From: an uncultured Clostridia bacterium
GTDB lineage: Bacteria; Bacillota; Clostridia; TANB77; CAG-508
NCBI GenBank assembly: GCA_944386695.1
Contig: CALXCB010000013.1
Coordinates: forward strand, 1 to 32,367
Length of the DNA: 32,367 nt
Direction of reading: 5' to 3'
Position numbers and translations under genes: made by a program. A model generated the notes under the pieces. That model saw only the letters and a list, made by a program, of their open reading frames with translations. It ran no database searches and was not told where the DNA came from. Shown here piece after piece: positions 30,244 to 32,367 of the stretch; the first letter of the stretch is position 1, and the number at the start of each line of letters is the position of its first letter.

Positions 30244-31251
30244 TTGAAAAATAAAAATATAGAAAAATTAGTAATAAAAACTAATACTGGAACTTGTATA
30301 AAAGAAATAAATAAAGTTAGTGGTGGCTTATCTCATAGAATGTACAAAGTTTCAACAGATAAAGGAATATATGCCATAAAAGAACTGAATAGCGGTGTGA
30401 TGAAAAGAACAGAAGCATTTTCAAATTTTATATTTTCAGAAAAAGTTGCTGAAATTGCAAAACATAATAAAATTACAGCAATTGGGGCTATGAAAGTAAA
30501 CAATGACATTATAACAAAAATAGATGATAGCTATTATATGATATTTGAATGGCTAGATGGTAGAATACTAAATGCCGATGAAATTACAGAAAAACATTGT
30601 GAAATTATTGGCGAGATTTTAGCAAAGATTCATAATATAGACTTTACAGAAATTGAAGATGAAAAAAGAAAAAATATAGATATAGAATATTTTGAATGGA
30701 ATAAATATTGCAATTTAGCAGAAAAACATAATAAAGTATATACAAATTTATTAAAGGAGAATATTGACTTACTATATAAATTAAATGAAAAAGCAATTAA
30801 TGCTTTAGAATATGCTAATGAGAATTTAATAATTAGTCATACTGATTTAGATAGAAAAAATGTAATGTGGCAAGAATATAAACCATTTATTATAGATTGG
30901 GAAGCAAGTGGATATATAAATCCTACTATTGAATTAATACAAGTGGCTTGGTATTGGTCTGGTGGAGATGTAGAAAATATAGACTATAATAAATTTAGAA
31001 TACTAATAAAAAGTTATAAAAAATATTATAAAAGTAATATTGATAAAAATGTATACAATCTTGTTTATGCAGATAACTATGGTGGACTTGGATGGCTTAA
31101 TTATAATTTAAAAAGATCATTGTGCATAGAGAATAATTATGAACAAGATGAAATTGAGCTTGCTGAAAATGAGGTAATACAATCAATAAATGAAATAAAG
31201 TATAATTATAGTCAATTAGATAATATAATAAAAATTATTAGTAATATTTAA
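30244..31251 (+). CDS. Aminoglycoside phosphotransferase (APH)-family kinase
   Basis: 335 residues from TTG 30244, with AGAAGGTG upstream. The kinase-like fold has a Gly-rich loop region (VSGGLSHRMYKV, ~27-38), a catalytic loop HTDLDRKNVMW (H200, D202) and a metal-binding IDWEASGYINPTIEL (D ~218). The spacing fits the APH/choline-kinase superfamily. The substrate may be an aminoglycoside or a small metabolite. It is 15 bases after the acetyltransferase gene and on the same transcript. Confidence 0.85.
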   Translation: MKNKNIEKLVIKTNTGTCIKEINKVSGGLSHRMYKVSTDKGIYAIKELNSGVMKRTEAFSNFIFSEKVAEIAKHNKITAIGAMKVNNDIITKIDDSYYMIFEWLDGRILNADEITEKHCEIIGEILAKIHNIDFTEIEDEKRKNIDIEYFEWNKYCNLAEKHNKVYTNLLKENIDLLYKLNEKAINALEYANENLIISHTDLDRKNVMWQEYKPFIIDWEASGYINPTIELIQVAWYWSGGDVENIDYNKFRILIKSYKKYYKSNIDKNVYNLVYADNYGGLGWLNYNLKRSLCIENNYEQDEIELAENEVIQSINEIKYNYSQLDNIIKIISNI

Positions 31252-31271
31252 TTTGGATTAAGAAGGGGAAA

Positions 31272-32288
31272 ATGATGGACGAGTATATTTGTAAGATTGC
31301 AACAATAGAAGAAATGGAACAAAATTGGAATTATTTAGTTGAAACACATAAAGATAATAATGCTTGGAAAATTTGGAAAGAAAAAGCAATTAAAGATATG
31401 CAAAATAGAAATACAATAGTATATTATGGAATACTTAATGGTATAGTAATATCAGAGGCAACTGCCTTTATTACTAGTGTAAATGTCCAAAATAGCGATG
31501 GATTAGTAAATGATAACACAGCATATTTGTCTGCTTTTAGAACTAGAGAAGAATATCAAGGCAAAAAATATTTTTCAAAGTTATATAATTTTATGGAAAA
31601 AGATTTAAAAAGACGAGGATATTCAAAACTAACATTAGGTGTAGAACCTTGTGAAACAACGAATATAAAGATTTATTTCAACTATGGATTTACAGATTAT
31701 ATAAAAACAGCTTATGAAATTTATCCTGCTAAAAATGAAAATGAAGAACCAGAAAAGATTTTAGTTAATTATTATTCAAAGCAATTAAAGGATGACGAAG
31801 AATTTTTTTATGAAATAGTAAAATTAGAAGAAAAAGATAGAGAAAAAGTTAATGCAATTTTAATTAATGAGTGGGAAGCAACTGATATTATAATTAGAGG
31901 GAAAGTCATTGATGGAACAAAATTAGATGGTTTTATTGCATTAAAAAATAACGAAATCATTGGATTAATTACATATATGGTAGAAGCAAATGAATGTGAA
32001 ATATGCTCATTAAATAGTTTTGTTGAAAATAAAGGAATTGGAACAGCATTAATAAATAAAGTTAAAGAATATGCAGAAAAAAATAGTTGTAGCAGAATTA
32101 AGTTGATTACAACAAATGATAATATTAGAGGATTAGAATTTTATCAAAAAAGGGGTTTTACATTTTCTAATTTATTTAAGAATAGCATTGAAGAGTATTC
32201 AAGAAAATTAAAACCACAAATACCTTTATATGCAGATAATGGACTACCTATAAAAGATGAAATCGAACTAGAGATGACAATTATGTAA
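31272..32288 (+). CDS. Tandem-GNAT acetyltransferase
   Basis: 338 residues. The start is ATG 31272 or the adjacent ATG 31275, both behind AAGGGGAA. Two GNAT domains are present. The first (~1-165) has TREEYQGKKYFSKLYNFMEKDL as its acetyl-CoA segment and GVEPCETTNIKIYFNYGF. The second (~175-320) has a shortened FVENKGIGTALINKVKEYA and TTNDNIRGLEFYQKRGF, the classical C-terminal GNAT signature. The C-terminal tail has IPLYADNGLPIKDEIELE, common in such proteins. It is the third gene of the same operon. Confidence 0.85.
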   Translation: MMDEYICKIATIEEMEQNWNYLVETHKDNNAWKIWKEKAIKDMQNRNTIVYYGILNGIVISEATAFITSVNVQNSDGLVNDNTAYLSAFRTREEYQGKKYFSKLYNFMEKDLKRRGYSKLTLGVEPCETTNIKIYFNYGFTDYIKTAYEIYPAKNENEEPEKILVNYYSKQLKDDEEFFYEIVKLEEKDREKVNAILINEWEATDIIIRGKVIDGTKLDGFIALKNNEIIGLITYMVEANECEICSLNSFVENKGIGTALINKVKEYAEKNSCSRIKLITTNDNIRGLEFYQKRGFTFSNLFKNSIEEYSRKLKPQIPLYADNGLPIKDEIELEMTIM

Positions 32289-32367
32289 ATTTACTGGATA
32301 ATTTATTACTTTTATCCTTGACTCTTTTTAGCAAATAAGTTCCTGATGTTATTCCTTTAACTTTCAA
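32281..32367 (-). CDS. Possible 3' end of a convergent gene (partial)
   Basis: On the minus strand an uninterrupted frame runs from the window edge to TAA at 32281-32283 (28 codons, including GITSGTYLLKR and a Lys/Ser-rich end). It overlaps the end of the acetyltransferase gene by eight bases. It is too short to recognise and may be chance. Confidence 0.3.
   Translation of the reverse strand: MKVKGITSGTYLLKRVKDKSNKLSSKFT

Overview
The window is a low-GC chromosomal segment (roughly three quarters A+T), AGA-dominated for arginine, with strong AGGAGG-type ribosome sites, canonical sigma-A promoters (TTGACA-17-TATAAT) and rho-independent terminators after most units. Together with Tex, a YbiT/YkpA-type ABC-F protein, DnaD/DnaI-type proteins, a CapA-family protein, a hybrid-cluster-associated DUF1858 protein and a ferredoxin-tailed aldo/keto reductase, this points to an anaerobic Clostridia-type Firmicute, probably a gut lineage. 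The species cannot be named from the sequence.

Layout. 1-2121: a CBM25/53-like carbohydrate-binding protein, an SDR oxidoreductase, a tRNA-Lys/Glu/Thr operon with its promoter, and the DUF1858 redox protein. 2183-5629: a compact type IV secretion (T4SS)-like operon with a small membrane protein, a VirD4 coupling ATPase, a VirB2-like pilin, a VirB6-like channel protein and a PrgI-like protein. No VirB4 or relaxase is present. 5675-7727: dnaD-like and dnaC/dnaI-like genes with their own promoter. 7802-14495: CapA-family protein, DUF378 protein, ABC-F ATPase, Tex, and a response-regulator HD-GYP phosphodiesterase. 14725-18963: an ECF sigma factor operon plus a P-type ATPase, both behind the same ECF-type promoter. 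19096-21957: an unknown protein, a GIY-YIG protein, an aldo/keto reductase and a NUDIX hydrolase. From about 22 kb on the segment is accessory, with small orphan genes and gene remnants. A tyrosine-recombinase element starts at about 24,601 at what looks like the duplicated 3' end of a tRNA. It carries int, xis, a zinc-ribbon protein (DUF6076-like), an AbiE-type toxin-antitoxin pair, and a run of acetyltransferase and aminoglycoside-phosphotransferase-like genes.

Most striking signal. The T4SS-like operon looks as if it uses non-standard translation, or is decaying in an oddly uniform way. The pilin and VirB6 reading frames are each broken by one extra C, so the ribosome would meet CGG exactly where a +1 shift restores the conserved C-terminus. 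By eye these are the only in-frame CGG codons in the first 22 kb. Two genes of the same operon have AUA where the start codon should be, behind good Shine-Dalgarno sequences, while 566 VirD4 codons stay open.

Second signal. The sequences CCAACTTTTTT-...-CGTGTAATAAAT, with the same 16-bp gap between CCAAC and CGTG, precede both the sigma factor gene and the P-type ATPase gene. They define a small auto-regulated ECF regulon.

Third signal. A ~95-nt island of about 50% GC (26,551-26,645) in the xis/DUF6076 intergenic region has the look of a structured RNA or a transfer/replication origin.
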